Shown: positions 31,444 through 43,401 of the stretch, piece by piece
Layout: each line of letters begins with the position of its first letter
Position numbering within the stretch: the first letter of the stretch is position 1
Assembly: GCA_009602725.1 (NCBI GenBank)
Contig: WELB01000103.1
Location: 36,824-85,220 of the forward strand
Reading direction: 5' to 3'
DNA: 48,397 nucleotides
Origin: Spirogloea muscicola
Taxonomy: Eukaryota > Streptophyta > Zygnematophyceae > Spirogloeales > Spirogloeaceae
The notes under the pieces: generated by a model
Told to the model about the DNA's origin: nothing
Databases searched by the model: none
The model's input: only the letters and a program-made list of their open reading frames with translations
Made by a program: the position numbers and the translations under genes

Positions 31444-34400
31444 CTAAGTCTCTGGCCCGCGAGCGAAGAGGCTGATCAGGCCGTGGAAGACCTGCACTGA
31501 CAGCTCGTGTGCTGCAAAGAGCTCCCCATCCACGCTCCAAACGCTCTCTCGCCCAGATGTGACGCACGTGAAGGCTGGGGTCTGGCAATATCCCAACCAC
31601 AGCAACCATCAGCACAAGCACGAGCAGCGCTGATGATTCAGCTAGTAAGGAGCATTTGTCCTTGTATGCTAGATGTAGAAGCAGACATGCAGGTCAGGCC
31701 AGAGGTGTCTAAGGTAAACATCAGGAATGAGGGGAAATACCTTGTGGTGCTCTACAAATTCAAAGTCAAGCGGCCGCCCGCCCTTGTATGTAAGTTGCAT
31801 CAGCTGCCTGTGCAATAACCAAACTCATCACATCAGGGGTCTACGATGACAGATACCATAGATTGTCCCCACAAAACCACAACTGATGGTCAGCTGACAA
31901 GTGTCAGCTGACGCGTGTGAAGCTGGACGGATCATGTGCTATAAGTCGCATATTCAAATGGATTGAGGCGCCATGCTCTATGCCCAACCATGATCTATGC
32001 AAACAGCACGCAAAGGACCCTTGGAAAGCCAATCGCAAATGGGTAGTGGAAGTCATTGGCCAGTATGATAATTAAGTTGCAAATTGTGAGATGGCTACGA
32101 GCAAATAACGGCTGATTAGCGGTCACCTCAGGTAGTCAGCACGAGAGCACTCGCGGATGAGGATGAGGTGCAGAAGGCCATCAGCAAGGTGCGCACCCGC
32201 AGAAATGCCAGCGGGGGCCTTATCATTGCGGCATGACATCACCGCCGCGCCAACACTGCAAGGCCCACATCACCGTCTCAATTAATCTCAGCAACCCTGA
32301 CCACTGGACTTAAGTTCATTTTCAAGCATGTGAAGTCCACCGAGGTAGAGATCAGAAACGTTCTACTGTGGCACATATAGTTAAGATTCTATTTGAAGCA
32401 GGTGCTAAACCCGAAAATGCTTTACAAAATGCTTATTGTAAGCGCTACTGCGTCAGATCCAGCTCCGACTTGAGCACCAATTTGTGATACTCTTAGACAA
32501 ACTGGCTTCCTCACCCTACGGAGGCCTGAGGGAGAAAGACCTTTGGAAACGGCCCCTGACAGTGCGCCAGTGGGAGCCCAGCAAAGGCTGCGGAGCAGAA
32601 GAGATGCCGGAGCCGGTATACACATTGCCGCCGCTGCCCTCTGGGCGGCCACGTCGACCCCCGTCGACCAGGTCCAGGCCAGCCGCACACGTCTTGCAGT
32701 TAACAACACACAGCGGTGGTCCTGCTGGTGGTGGAGGCGGCGGCGCTCGCCGGCGGGTGGAGCGCGACGGGCCCACCCTTCTCGACCGCCACCTGCTGCT
32801 GCGTCCTCCGAGCTCGGGGCCATCCTCTGTTGTTACTGCCGCAGGGTGTGGCTCCCAGACGCCACTGTCGCCACCGCCGTCGCCAGCATCGCCGACCACA
32901 GCCTCTGATGCCGTGTCCAAGTAGGACACCTCCGCCTGGTATGCACTGTGAAAGGGGGCGAGGAAGTGTGAGGTAGGAGGCAGGAGGGAGGAGGAAGCCA
33001 GGAGAGGCGCCAATGCAGGTAGGACACTGACCGGTGTCGGGCGTAGGTGAAGAATCCGGCAACGTCATAGCGCGCCGGTCCGAGCCAACGGTACGCCTCG
33101 CTCTGCCGCATCACGTCCCCGTAGAAGCCGTAGCTGGAGACGTCCGGGTTGTCAAGGAACCGCTTAGTGAGGTGAAAGGAAGGAGCAGCCCCCAGCGAAG
33201 GTATGTAGACATTACAAGTGGCCAATGAAGGGAGGAGGTGTACGAGGTGTGAGTGAAGGACTACTGCTAATGTGAATGCTTACCCGGCAAAGGAGGCAGC
33301 ATAGCGCACTTGCGGCGGTGGCGCGACGGACGGCGGCGGGCCAAGGCCACGAGTCCACCCAGTGATGCGCGCGATGTCTAGTGGGAGGCAATCGCCCAGC
33401 ACGATGTGGAGAGCAGCTGCCACGAAGCTCCGGGAGCCATTTGTGCTGTGACTTGGCCAAGGAGGAGGAGAGATAAATGGGTGAGGAGAGAGGAGGCAGG
33501 AGGAAGGCAAGCTGAGGTGCATGTCTCAGAAGCCTGGCCTTAGCTTTTGCTGCCTCACCTGATGACCACTGTGTCTGTCGACCCCGCCGGGATGATGCCG
33601 AAGCGCAGCCGCGAGAGCTCAGCCGGCGCCAAGCGGCGCGTCCCTGACGCCTGTTGCTCTGCTTCACCAGCGTCACGACCATCGGCGGCTGCAAGAAAAT
33701 GGCGTCATGCTGGAGTTGAGGAGAGGGAGTTTCTCATGTTGCCTACCTTCCTCCCTCTCTCCTTCTTCCTACCTCTCTCCTCTCTCTATCACCTTCCCTC
33801 CTCCGCTTACGCATGCTTCTCCATCTCTTGGCAATCTCCACCCTCTTGAGCGCGTCCTTCCTGTCACCAAACTGCTCCTCTCTTCCCTCTACACAGCTTC
33901 TGCGCCGGCACTGGCAATAGACGGGGACCATGGATGCCTCACCTGGGTCTGGGGCGTCACCTGTCACTCCTCGTCGCTGCGGTTCCTCTCTCCCCCCTGG
34001 ATTTTGCTCTACCCTCCTTATATGGGCCTCGACCCCTGTCTCTTCAACAGCAGCCTCATCACCAGCTTTTCGCTCGCCATCGCCAGCACCTTGCGCGCCT
34101 GCGACCAGCGGCAGCGACGGCGCTGCAGCCGATGGGCGACGGCTGGGCGGCGCAGCGTGGCGGCCATTTAGGAAGCCATTTAGCACCTCGCTGAAGAACC
34201 CGTCGCCACCCTGGAGGAAGGGCAGAGGAGGCAGGGCAGAGGGCGACGGCAAGCTTGAAATGAGCACGAGGAGGAGGGAGGATAGGAGGGAGGGAGAACA
34301 ATTAGAGATACAAAAGTCAAGAGGGGCAGAAAGAGGGCAAGTGGAAGGCATACAGAGGGGAGGGATCTCTGGAGGCTGCTGCCGGCAATGCACCATGGTG

Positions 34401-36731
34401 TTCACTCACCACGACAACGATGCCATCGAGAGCAGCAAGCTCCTCGTCAGCGGCCGCCTCTAGTGTTTCCTGCGCGTGGCCTTGCCGCTCTGTGACGACG
34501 ACCTGGCGGGCCGAGGGTAAGTAATGCTGGGTTAAGCAAAAGGCCTGCCTGCAACCTGGCCTCTCTTTGCCACAGTCGTCACTCCCGCTGTTGAGTTCTG
34601 TTACTCGCACGAAGCAGCTCACTGACCCCTCCCTCTGCTACCTCTTCTCCCTCCCTCTTCCGTCTTCCTGTCTGCATCAGCAACTAACACTACTCGCCTA
34701 CCTCCTTCTCCTCTCTTGTTCTGCTGCTCAAAGACAAGCAGGGCTGCAGCGAGGAGCAGTTGCCACCTTGGTCCTGGCGCCAGCAATGTGGAACATTGGC
34801 GCAACAGCGTGCCACACCTGCAGCCCCTGGCCGCGGCCGCCATAGGGGTTCACAAATACCTGGTGGAGGGACAAAGGATGGATAAGAAGGGGAGAGCCCT
34901 TTAGGAAAGATAAGGAACAAGGAGGACAGGAGGAGGGAGGGCAGGTCCTAGACATGAAGGAAGATGTATCTACTGCTGAGAGGCTATTTGAGCTTGGAGG
35001 GCGTCCACAGATGTATGAGAAGGGCCTCAGAAGGAGGAAAGGAAGAGGGTGGAGGGAGGGGAGATGGGGATTGGTTCTGGTGTAAGAAGGTCAAGAAAGC
35101 GGGAAGGAGTGAGAAGGTTGAGGAGGAAGATGGCTGGACTGAAAGATGAGCATCTGGCCAACTACAGCTAGGAGATGGAAAAGGAGGAGCAAGTGAAAGA
35201 GGGAGAGCGCTGAGAGAGTCACGGCACGAGATGGGCATGGGAAGGAGGACAAGTGAGGAGGCGAGACAGGAGAGAGGGACACAAGGAGGCAGCTTAGTGG
35301 AAGACGAGGTTCAAGAAGCGGGGAGGCAGCCAAGGAAAGGAGGGAGGCTACCGATAAGGAGGAGATCTGTAGCTGACAGCTTGAAAGGCTTGTGTTAAGC
35401 GAGGGGGTAAGGAGAGGTGGGGCGAGTGGAGGAGGTGAGGAGAAGAGAGAGACTGAAAGAAAATGAGGACAGAGAGAGGGAGACTCGCGCTTCGCGAGGC
35501 AGCATACAAGCAGGTTCTTCGGGCGGTGGCGCTGCACGGCAAGCTTGGCAGCTATCCGCGCGGCCCAGGCCTCAGCAGCGGCGACCTCTGGGCAGCCGAA
35601 GACGATGCGGCGCGGCTGCCAAGCGTCACTGCGCCCAGCCTTGCCCACCTCAAACGTGAAGACCGCAAAGCGGTGCAGCTGCAAGGCGAGGACGGAGGAA
35701 GGACGTCACAGAGGATGGAGGGTGGTGCAGGCAGAGGATACAACCACCTGCCACTAATCGACAAACTAAATACTGTCAACAATGTGGACCTTTCACTTCT
35801 GGCCTTATGTAACCTTGAACGCTTCAGATACTGACCGATTTCCCCAGCAATCAAGACGGCTGGTCAGGGAGCTGCAGGGCAGGCGGCCCACCTGAAGCAC
35901 GGCCTGCTGATGTGCCGACTGCCGGCGTGGACTGAGGGCGACGGGCCCGGCACCAAGGCGGCACACACCGTAGACGTTACGCAGCGACAGTACCTGCTCG
36001 TCACCCTGCGCACACCAGCGGCGTAAAGGACGCAGAATTAGAGTTAGGGTATAAGGGCAGTGGGCATTACAGTGAAATAGCTGAATGCCGCCTCTTTGCT
36101 GTTGCCGGCTAGCTTTGGAGTGCATGTGCCAATTGCCACAAAACTGACATATTGCCATAACATAGTATCCAGACATATTAAGTAACTCATTGTGATTGGG
36201 GACAGGGTCCAAGCGTTAATCTAGCATCAAAGCATCCTGATCCCAGGCACTGACAGACACCGTGCTCGCAAAGTGTCTTCTTTCACATTACTGCAAACAA
36301 GGACCAAGAGGATAACTACTTGAAGAGCAATTGATCACTGCACAGAAAGATCTTTGGCATCATCAGCACACGGTTGTGCATGCTTAAGATCATGTGCACC
36401 AGTGATCAGTTGCACTCTGGCAGTCACCCAATCAGTCTCCGTCTGCAGTCATGCTGCACAATTGGTGCCATCTGGGAGACGGATCCTATGCCCAATAGCC
36501 ACGGGTCGGCACGGAGGCTCAGGAACAATCTCCTTAGAGCCTCTTAGGGGATGACTGTGGTGGTCAGTGGGCTGCTTTCAGCAGTATAATTGACAGCTCA
36601 TATCTAATACAATTGCTACCTAGCTTCCTGACAGTAGGTTGTCTCAAGGTTGTCACTAACAGACTACCAGGGTTTAGGTTTCAGGGTTTAGGGTTTAGGG
36701 TTTATGTGTTATAGTGCTTTTACATGTATAT

Positions 36732-36767
<36 letters not shown>

Positions 36768-37000
36768 ACATATATACATACATATGTATATGAAGTGCAC
36801 TCTGTGATTTCAGCCTCGCTGTGACACTGAGCATTGTGATACAAGAGAAAATGATTGTGGGGCCCAAGGGCTGCGCACACCTGCAGGACCTCGCCGGCGA
36901 GCCTCTGCCACACGAGCGCCTCGCTGCCGCCGCTGCCGCGGAGCTCAAGGGCCGCCGAGCCCTGGCCTTCCACGAACACGCGCGCGGCGCCGGCCTCCAT
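31444..37000 (-). CDS. CERK: Ceramide kinase (plant type), 13 exons, 663 residues
   Basis: Minus-strand exons: 37000-36881, 36005-35892, 35678-35508, 34859-34767, 34502-34410, 34210-33943, 33688-33559, 33445-33284, 33133-33032, 32945-32541, 32255-32127, 31807-31741, 31581-31444. All are GT..AG and all phases agree through to TAG. The enzyme phosphorylates ceramide to ceramide-1-phosphate; plant CERK (ACD5) limits ceramide build-up and cell death. Residues ~136-330 form the diacylglycerol-kinase-like catalytic core: VFVNPYGGRGQG (136-147), the GGDGFFSEVLNGFL nucleotide loop (198-211) and GIIPAGSTDTVV (317-328). YAASFAGYGFYGDV spans exons 8-9. The CX3CX2C motif typical of CERKs is CVVNCKTC (497-504). 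HLADGLLHLILI and EFVEHHKTPAF then SVWSVDGEL lie near the C-terminus. A low-complexity Gly/Arg/Pro insert (~432-494) precedes the Cys motif. The start was chosen as the first ATG in the G/C-biased frame. Confidence 0.92.
34220..35500. repeat. Purine-rich intron DNA of the ceramide kinase gene
   Basis: The larger introns (34211-34409, 34860-35507) are dominated by GGA/GAG runs on + and are therefore C/T-rich on the sense strand. Small introns of the same gene share the bias (33700-33840). The ORFs here are by-products. Confidence 0.7.
36670..36704 (+). repeat. Telomere-type array in intron 1 of the ceramide kinase gene
   Basis: About five TTTAGGG-type units, some imperfect. Confidence 0.9.
36720..36795. 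repeat. (TA)n / ACATAT microsatellite in ceramide kinase intron 1
   Basis: A TA core at about 36738-36763 flanked by TGTACATA variants. It starts only ~15 bp from the telomere-type array. Confidence 0.9.
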
Positions 37001-38030
37001 GGCCACCAGCCTGCCTTCTCCTCCTCCAAGACTTTGGCTCTAGGGTTTAGAGGTTAGAGGTTTAAGCATTGGGATTAGGGTTAAGGTTTAGGCGTGAGGC
37101 CTTGGCCTGCTCCTCCAGCGGGCTCAGTCTGGAGCTAAAGCTCGGAGCTGACTGACGAGCAGCCGCGCTCCTTCTCCTCCTTCCCTCATTAGCTACGCCT
37201 CCCTCATCACACTGAAACCTCTCGCTCGCTCGCTCTCGCTCATCCCCTCCGTCCCGCCGCTCCGCCGCTCCGCCGTGGCGCTCGGACGCTCCCGGGCCCT
37301 CCGCGCCGGGCTCTCGCCGCCGCGGCCGCGCCGCGCTGCTCCGCCGCCGCGGCCAGGAGGCGGCGGCGCGGCAGCTGGAGGATGGAGGGGATGGAGAAGG
37401 AGTGGGCTGTGGAGCGGCTGTAGAAGCCAGCTCTGCAATCATAAACGAATCCAAGATCGAAAGGCTATTATATATTTCTCTTCTGTAAGTCTTGATACAG
37501 GTGCATAGAGAAATTTTTCGTATATTTGAAACAAACAAACGCCCAATGGCCAAGTACAAAGGCAAGCACTTCTGAAGACGTACGTCACCTACAGCAGATT
37601 GACCCGCTCAGTAACCACGGGTCAACACGTAAAGGTCGCTAATCGATGCCTGAATACTAGATGGTAGATACGAAGCCCTTCTACCACCAACTAGAGCTCG
37701 CCCAGCTATCTGGTGCAAAGCATTCGCCTGAGCATGCTGCAAACAGGCCGAAACGCATCGTTGCAAGAACGCGCATAGAGAGGGTGTTCATGACTATAAT
37801 TGCGGAGCCACAGGCTATGAATGCAGGCCGCTCTTAGTACCCACGTGCCAGCAATAGGGAGGTAGATGGGCTGGAGGATGGAGGGGATGGAAGGAGCTTC
37901 TAGGTAAAGTGTGGCTCACGTCCTGATGTCATGGTTTACGATCACTTCTGATTTTATGTTTTCTTGAGCCCCCACTCGCTGAGGCCACGGAGACTACTTT
38001 CATGCTCACTGCGCCTTCAAAGGCGGCCCT
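37001..38030. other. Spacer 5' of the ceramide kinase gene
   Basis: Holds a degenerate telomere-type array (37040-37092), a very GC-rich stretch (about 37130-37400) and a diverged repeat copy (37575-37790, cf. 29985-30190). The GC-rich stretch has open frames on both strands, one resembling an Arg/Ala-rich targeting peptide on + (VPPLRRSAVALGRSRALRAG) but without a start codon. It is more likely the CpG-rich promoter/5' UTR of the kinase gene than a gene. Confidence 0.45.
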
Positions 38031-38990
38031 TTCAGACCTTGTACTTTGCGCCGGCCTCTCACAGCCATTGCCTTACAGTGGGAAATCTGTGTTCATGTGT
38101 TGACGTCAACTGGAGGGGATAGACGCCTTCACAAGAGGACGATGGCTGTGATTGGCCAGCCCAGAAAAGAGCGAAGGACGGAATGAACGATGGCGCCAAA
38201 AACGCACACAGCGACAAGTGGCCACTAAGTGCTCAATATGCCCTAGTGAGCAGCCGCAGGTCAGAGACACTAGTCTCTGGGTAGCAGGTCTCCGGTCTAT
38301 GTAGCCAGAGGCTGCAGCCAGGGCGCAACCTGCACGCAGATGCAACACTTGTGCCATTGACCGCGGCAGCGATACTGACAGGCGCATGCCATACACCTGG
38401 TCATGAGAGCCTGCCGCTTTGCCTCCTTGCCCTGGGCGGCACTGGCTACTGCATGCCTGCCTGGAAGCAGATAGGGTGGGGGGGGCAGTCGAACGCGTCT
38501 GTAGTCACCACGTCCGTAACGAGGCGCGGTCCTCCAGCCAGCGGAGTGGCAGCAAATCACCGTGCATGGGAGTTGTCGCCCTTCTGCTGAATTGGCATGA
38601 CCGATGTGTTCTCTGCGGCCACCGTTAAGCTCCAGAAGCATGCCGGGCATGGCGTTGCTGAGGAGGTCGTGGGCTGCTGTCCGCTCTCCATTGTGCCAGA
38701 CCGGATAGCCATCCATCGGCTCCTGGGTCTGCCGCCGTCCTGTCTTCAGGGGGTGGTGCAGTGTGAATGTGGCGAGCGGGGGGCCAGAGGCTGCGCCCCT
38801 GAAGACAGGACGGCGGCAGACCGAGGAGCCGGTGGACGGCTATCGATCTACACACGGTGGAGAGTGGAGAGCAGCCGACGACCTCCTCCGCTATGTCATG
38901 CACGGCATCTTTCTGGAGGCAGGTTCCACGGTGGCCGTAGAGAATATATCAATCATGCCAATGTAAGGCAAAAGGGCGACGGCTTCTACG
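38030..38990 (-). mobile_element. LINE copies with an internal hairpin
   Basis: 38030-38090 is a plus-oriented 3' region. On the minus strand 38106-38400 reads as the degenerate polyprotein end (RLSVSLPRSMAQVLHLRAG). It continues upstream into 38640-38753, which is repeated in reverse at 38797-38910 (separate entry). Confidence 0.5.
38640..38910. repeat. Inverted repeat, arms ~114 bp, loop ~43 bp
   Basis: CTGCCGCCGTCCTGTCTTCAGGGG (38731-38753) pairs with the reverse complement at about 38800. Outer blocks such as GAGGAGGTCGTGGGCTGCTG pair with CAGCCGACGACCTCCTC. A few mismatches are present. Confidence 0.8.
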
Positions 38991-39074
38991 CACGGCGAGT
39001 TGACCTGCTGGCCGTCCACGGGATGACGGGTCCTACGCCCTTAACATCGATGTCCGAGGGACGTTCGGCGCTCG

Positions 39075-39420
39075 GTGGCTCGAGCTCCTGAGACGGGCAG
39101 GGCGCAGGTGGCGCTATCGGAGGCAATGGCGGAGGTAACGATGGAGGGTGGCGGCTGCCGCTTCGGCCTCGTCCTCGGGCGAGGCGTCACGATGGCACCG
39201 CCTGGCGGCCGTGCTTTGCCAGAAATCAGTCGGGGCTCCAGCTCCGGCGCCCGCGGCGGGGCGCCATGGCGACGGCCCAGGACTTTACGAAGGCGGCGGC
39301 GGCGGCGGCCGTGGCGGCTTTATGGTGGCCGCCGCCGCCACCACCACCGCCGCCGCCCTCGACCTAGCCCAGCTGGAGATATGTCTGTCCATTCTGTTGC
39401 CCTCTAGTTGTTATTGCTGA
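39075..39420 (+). other. GC-rich, coding-like stretch upstream of the peroxidase gene
   Basis: One frame on + is Ala/Gly-rich with mostly G/C third positions and a (GGC)n/(GCC)n palindromic run at 39290-39360. It has no in-frame ATG. It could be an exon of an unfinished gene, promoter sequence of the peroxidase gene, or repeat-derived. I cannot decide. Confidence 0.25.
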
Positions 39421-39551
39421 CTAAAGGTTAACGTTAAGCTAGTGCGAAATTCATCTTCAATTCTTGAGCATCTTTCTTTGTACATTCTTTTAGAGGGGCT
39501 CTCTTCTTGGGGACTAGGGGAGGNCCGCAGCGCCGCCGCCGCCGCCGCGCC

Positions 39552-42500
39552 ATGGCGGCGGCCGCCGCCTGCGCTCCGGCGGCTGCAATTCAACCGTCTC
39601 TGCGGCGCCCTGCCACGAGGAGGTTAGCAGGCTGCCGCCTTCGCCTTCAACGTGTTAAATCGGACTTGTAGTCTATTCATGACACTGTGAGCCTAACGAG
39701 AAATACAACACTATTCTCCGAAACGTCCTGAGTTCGTGAACCGTATCGTCCAGACCAAGCCTACTCACTGTATGCCTTCCTGTTTCGTAAGCGCCCCTCC
39801 TTCCCACCTTTCTTTCTGGTTGCAAGTGCTCTGCATCGCTCAAGGGTCCAGGGCTTCATTGACGTGGCTTTTCAAGCTTTCATCGCTAAATGCTTCACTC
39901 AGAAAGCAGGGTCCGTCTCAGCAAGTCCAAAATCAGTGCGCTTGTGAGGGGTTGGCAACGCATCTTGTCATGATTGCGGTAGCAACCAACGTTTAAAAGT
40001 CTAAACCCTTGAACCTGAATCTTCAACCATCCAAACCCTAAACCTAACCCTAAACTAAAAATCGTACACCCGTTGTGCTTGTCCTTGTATGTATATGAAT
40101 CTTGAACCTCCCCAGTGTTGAGGTCAAGGCCTTGTATCTCCATGGCTGACCTTGCAGCTGCTGCCATCGCACACTAGAAGGCGAGCCAAGGCCGGGAGCC
40201 GCCTGCGACCAGGAGAGGGCTCCTTCTGGCCGCCTCCCTCCTCGCCCCCCTCCTCCCTCAGCTTTTCTTGGACCACCCAGAGAACAGGAGAAGTGGTGCA
40301 CGACGATGGCACGGCCATGCACTGGCTGCCGAGTGAGCGCAGCGAACGCCCCCGGCTTTCCTCCTCACTTATCATTCATAACATAGTCATGGACACCCTC
40401 TGTATGCACCTGGCTGGCGTTTACAGCAGCTCTATTGCTAGCCGCATCAATTCTCACCAAAACCCTTAAACTCTAACCCTAAACCCAACCGTAAACCCTA
40501 CATTCAGCGACTTAACCTGTGACCCACCTCCCTCCTCTCGCTCTCTCGCCCTCACCTTCCTCCAGCCGCTGCTGTTGCCCACAGGGGTCCGGGAGTTAGC
40601 AAGGACGATGCGGCCGCCCTCGAGGCCGTCCGCGTAGAGGTGCGCGGCGCAGTCACGCGCACGCGCTGCCCTGTGGTGCTGCGCCTCGCCTTCCACGACG
40701 CCGGGACGTACAGCCCTGCCACAGGCACCGGTTCGTCCCTTCCTGCTGGGGATAAGAGGAGGGGGGAGGGAGGGAGGTTCAAGCTTGGACAATACGCTGT
40801 CATGAATCATGTCAGCCCAGATCAGCTCTGAATTCCTCTCCAGCACGAACGGGCTGCATTGTCTGGCAGGTGGCATGAATGGGTCTGTCATCTTTGAGCT
40901 GGACCGGCCAGAGAGTGGCGGCCTTCAGCGCGCCGTGAGGGTGAGCTCTTGCCGCACTCATTGTGGACCATCAGATGCAACGAAGGGCAGGAGGCAGGAG
41001 CAGGTCGGAGGGAAGGGGTTTAGGGTTAGGGTTAGGGTTAAGGTTAGGTCAGGGTTTAGATGAGGAGGGAGGGGGGGAGCGAGGATGGGAGCACTCTTCA
41101 GTGAGACGCAGAAGTGGGAGATGGGTCGGCCTGCATTCAGAGGAGGGAGGGAGGAGAGAAATGTGTCGGGGACTCGCCTTCCGCCACTCCAGTTGACGGC
41201 ACCGCACTCGCGGCATCACAAGACTGCTACTGCTAGGTTGCTGGCCTTCAGGCGGCCGCTTTTGTTGCTCCGTCGCCGTTCTCTGCAGTCTCTGGAGAAG
41301 GCGCGAGCGGCGCTGGAGCCAGGGGTGCAAGGTGCAGCATCGACTTTACTCCACTCCTCTTCAAGATTTCTCTGACTCTGAGCTGCAACACTGAGCCTGC
41401 TGCTTGCTGAAGGCGGAAGCCGGCGATGGCCTGCAGTCTCCTGGGCGGACCTGATTGCCGTGGGAGGCGCGGAGGCAGTGCGCATGTGTGGCGGGCCGGC
41501 GATCGATGTTGAGCTCGGCCGTCGTGACGCAAGGTCCAGTCACTAAGCCCGCTGCGGTGGCTGCGTTGCGCTCAAGCCTGGCCCTCTCGGCTGCACTAAG
41601 CATCGGGTGTTGGGCCGGGGCGCAGTGGCGAGGACACAGCAGGGCGGATGCCGGCGGAGACGGCAACGGCCTCCGTGCTCAAGGCTGCCTTTGGCGCGCA
41701 GGGCTTTACGTAAGCTGCAGCAGATTGTATACCGAAGCCCTTACTTAGACAAGATAGCCGTAAGATGCCTAACACTGTAGAGTCATCGAGCTATGAAAGT
41801 TCTGGAGTTGGCACAGGGCCACGGCTTGGGGTGAAGACTTAATGCTTGTTTGGACAAAGGCACTCATGCGGGTTAAAGGAGAATTTGGCGTATGTGATTC
41901 CTGACTAACCCAGTCTCTATTATGGCCAGTGTGCAGGAACTTGTGGCGCTGTGCGGGGCGCACACGCTGGGCGCCAAGGGCTTCGGCGATCCGTACACGT
42001 TCGACAACGCATACTTCACCACACTTCTACGCCGCCCCTGGACCGACCCCAACGGTTGCAACTGCACCTCCACCTTTAGAAGATCACTGTCAAATCCTTC
42101 CTTTGATTGTAGCCCAGTCCCTACCCATTTTGGCTTTGTCCACCGTCAGTCGACGTCTTGCACATTGCTGCAGTCATTATTGACCAGGTTTATCACCATG
42201 TTACGTGAATGTCCAGGATCACCATGAATGTCCAGGAAGTCACTTCACAGCCCTTGAAGTCACTTCACAGCCCTTGAGGGGTCATGTGAGAGATCAAGAG
42301 CACACTCTGCTGGACTTAAAGCAAGCCAGGCTGGCCCTTCTGTTTGTGCAGGTGATCAAATGGCGACCATGATTGGCCTCCCATCAGACCACAATCTTGC
42401 CGACGACGATGAATGCCGGCGGTAAGGGCCAAGTTCCTACCTTCCTCAGTAGATTGCCCATGCCTGTGCATGACATAGCAATGGCGCTGGCACACCGACT

Positions 42501-42812
42501 TGCCCCAGTCTCCCACGTGGTGCTGCAGACAATCTTACCATGGAGCTACTCATCAATGGACGTCATGAGCATGTTGAAGCACCCGAAGTCTGATCCGGAA
42601 AGTCAGGCTCAAACAAGAATTGGTATCACTTGCAAATTGTCAGCTTGCTGCTGTTTTGAGCGCCGCTTTTTGTCGCTGCGTTCAGGTGGATTGAGCTCTA
42701 TGCACTCGACCAAGCTAAATTCTTTGAGGACTTCGCAGCTGCTTACAAGAAAATGGTCTGCCTGGGAGCTGTTTGGGAGGACAGCGGCAGACCAGCAGCT
42801 GCCAGGGCATGA
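39552..42812 (+). CDS. APX6: Plastid haem peroxidase, APX-R/APX6 type, 10 exons, 339 residues
   Basis: Exons 39552-39653, 40178-40332, 40585-40730, 40870-40940, 41289-41331, 41437-41533, 41626-41709, 41930-42054, 42352-42421, 42686-42812. All splice sites are GT..AG and phases agree to TGA. The N-terminus is an Ala/Arg-rich transit peptide, then a twin-Arg plus hydrophobic stretch (TRRGLLLAASLLAPLLPQ, ~45-62) like a second, thylakoid-type targeting domain. The catalytic part shows distal RLAFHDAGTY (Arg119, Phe122, His123), GGMNGSVIFELDRPE, VSWADLIAV, proximal CGAHTLGAKGFGDP (His244), GLPSDHNLADDDEC and FFEDFAAAYKKM. This matches APX-R (Arabidopsis At4g32320), not classical APX, which has Trp instead of Phe122. 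APX-R proteins are reported as plastid peroxidases that do not depend on ascorbate. The first intron's acceptor could be 3 bp later. Confidence 0.9.
40032..40056 (+). repeat. Telomere-type array in intron 1 of the peroxidase gene
   Basis: Three to four CCCTAAA-like units. Confidence 0.85.
40460..40500 (+). repeat. Telomere-type array in intron 2 of the peroxidase gene
   Basis: Five to six CCCTAAA-like units with single-base variants. Confidence 0.85.
41017..41060 (+). repeat. Telomere-type array in intron 4 of the peroxidase gene
   Basis: TTTAGGG and TTAGGG units mixed. It is in opposite orientation to the arrays in introns 1 and 2. Confidence 0.88.
42229..42279 (+). repeat. Short tandem duplication in peroxidase intron 8
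   Basis: Two exact copies of a ~21-bp unit (GAAGTCACTTCACAGCCCTT) next to a repeated GAATGTCCAGGA block. Intronic, with no apparent role. Confidence 0.8.
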
Positions 42813-43401
42813 CAAGGACAGCCGCTGTAGCAGCCCCATACAATTTTGACCATTATTTCTCGTTAGTTCCTCCGTGCAGTTGGAAGCATAATTTTTTTTA
42901 AACGACAATGTGGAGCCATGACTATTAATTGTTAAGGGGGTGCCTGCCAGTATTCAGGGCCATTAGTTGCCCTGGTAGAGAGGGGCTATTGGGGCTGTTT
43001 AGAGCAAAAGCAAGGTGTGGTTGACAGAAACGACTAGGACGATGCTGAGACGACCGGTGACATCAAGAGCAAGGCCAGACGTGCGGCTTAGTGAATATCA
43101 AACAAGAGACAAGGTCTTGCGAGGACCGTACAAGGGCGGGGCTTTACTAATTTGGAATCAAAAGTCGAGCCCGCAACTAACCTAGCTCCAACACTCTTTA
43201 AACTGCGGCGTGTTCTGGAGAATGCTCTATGTTGGCACTGCTCCGGCTGGCAGATTCCCACAAGTAAGAGTCCTGATGTGTAGAACTGACGAGGTGATGG
43301 GGCTTCATGTACCTAGCCGCTGTGGCGCCTCCATAATCGCATGTGTGAACCCACGTCACGGCCAAACGCCACGCCTGCTGCTCGAGTTCCCTGGGCTCCA
43401 G
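42813..43401. other. Convergent spacer
   Basis: Between the 3' ends of the peroxidase gene and the membrane protein gene. No gene or repeat family was recognised. Confidence 0.55.

Noticed and set aside
39552-42812. Identification as thylakoid lumen protein TL29 (APX4) or classical ascorbate peroxidase
   Set aside because: The motifs RLAFHDAGTY, CGAHTLGAKGFG and GLPSDHNL...DDEC agree with APX-R/APX6. TL29 lacks these, and classical APX has Trp at the distal position.
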